The notes beneath the pieces are model-generated. The model was not told where the DNA came from. It ran no database searches and saw only the letters and a list, made by a program, of their open reading frames with translations. DNA of 5,364 nucleotides from positions 1 to 5,364 of the forward strand of contig CAMHBE010000164.1 in assembly GCA_946183095.1 (NCBI GenBank), written 5' to 3'. A program made the position numbers and the translations under genes. The stretch is from an uncultured Clostridia bacterium (GTDB lineage: Bacteria > Bacillota > Clostridia > Oscillospirales > Ruminococcaceae). Below are positions 5,232-5,364 of the stretch, piece after piece; position 1 is the stretch's first letter; each line of letters opens with the position of its first letter.

Positions 5232-5239
5232 CTTCCTTT
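5232..5239 (-). promoter_or_regulatory. Ribosome binding site that sets the start of the 157-residue protein
   Basis: Minus-strand AAAGGAAG lies 6 nt before the ATG at 5225. It is the same octamer, at similar spacing, as that before the binding-protein gene, and it argues against the 43-codon longer start. Confidence 0.85.
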
Positions 5240-5258
5240 CACATAGGTGATTTATATT

Positions 5259-5287
5259 ATAATAACACGTTTTCGCATTATTTTCAA
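5259..5287 (-). promoter_or_regulatory. Sigma-A promoter of the hypothetical protein / HAD phosphatase unit
   Basis: On the minus strand, -35 box TTGAAA (5282-5287), a 17-nt spacer and -10 box TATTAT (5259-5264). Predicted start near 5252 gives a leader of about 27 nt ending in the Shine-Dalgarno site. A second possible -10 (TATAAT) overlaps 3 nt further on, but its spacing of 20 is poorer. Confidence 0.87.
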
Positions 5288-5303
5288 TAGATTTTGTTGA
5301 ATT

Positions 5304-5351
5304 TTGCCGCCGAGGGTGATATAAGGGCACCTCTAAAAACCTCTTGCCGCC
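5304..5351. repeat. Short direct repeats at the window's right edge
   Basis: TTGCCGCC occurs at 5304-5311 and 5344-5351 (40-bp offset), and ACCTCT at 5329-5334 and 5339-5344 (10-bp offset, one helical turn). They lie upstream of the promoter at 5259-5287, about 50-100 bp before its start point. They could be regulator half-sites or the edge of a mobile element continuing beyond the window. No coding sequence I can support covers them. Confidence 0.4.
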
Positions 5352-5364
5352 CATTCATATCGAC

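Noticed and set aside
5226..5354. Longer N-terminus (43 extra residues) for the hypothetical protein
   Set aside because: The added stretch spans a clear sigma-A promoter and the ribosome site, and its residues look like translated intergenic DNA.
1..5364. CRISPR array, tRNA or rRNA gene, phage or defence genes
   Set aside because: No spaced identical repeats, no tRNA-like cloverleaf or rRNA stretch noticed, and all sizeable coding regions have other assignments.

Overview
The window looks like a piece of a Gram-positive, clostridial chromosome, most likely a Ruminococcus-like member of the Oscillospiraceae; this is an inference from style, not from a search. The grounds are purine-rich Shine-Dalgarno sites (AAAGGAAG, AGAGGT, AAGGAG), a lipoprotein-type binding protein rather than a periplasmic one, near-consensus sigma-A promoters in AT-rich gaps, and strong intrinsic terminators. 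Coding density is high and gene order is ordinary. No RNA gene, CRISPR array, phage gene or complete mobile element is visible.

Left part (1-543, plus strand): a possible 3' end of an unidentified gene (to 61), a small GC hairpin (83-103), and a complete gene for a small JAMM/MPN+ metallopeptidase (136-543). Its family includes Mec-type enzymes that act on sulfur-carrier proteins. A terminator follows at 568-610. A second, probably two-way terminator (662-706) separates it from the convergent block on the right.

Middle (716-3814, minus strand): a four-gene polar amino-acid ABC importer, transcribed right to left as permease, permease, ATPase, substrate-binding lipoprotein. Genes are overlapping or 6 nt apart, except for a 65-nt gap holding a stem-loop just before the binding-protein gene. 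From memory the binding protein resembles Campylobacter PEB1a, which suggests aspartate/glutamate uptake. The binding protein would deliver substrate to the heteromeric permease pair, with the ATPase dimer powering transport. One clear sigma-A promoter (3864-3892) drives the operon; upstream lie several AT-rich inverted repeats that could bind regulators.

Right part (4025-5364, minus strand): a two-gene unit with its own sigma-A promoter (5259-5287), an unidentified 157-residue protein, a HAD-superfamily phosphatase of the phosphoglycolate-phosphatase-like type, and a strong terminator (4025-4063). The last 60 or so bases carry short direct repeats of unknown meaning.

I found no convincing new multi-gene system. 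The items most worth a second look are the nested dyads upstream of the transporter promoter, the stem-loop before the binding-protein gene, the JAMM protease with its missing sulfur-carrier partners, and the unrecognised small protein.
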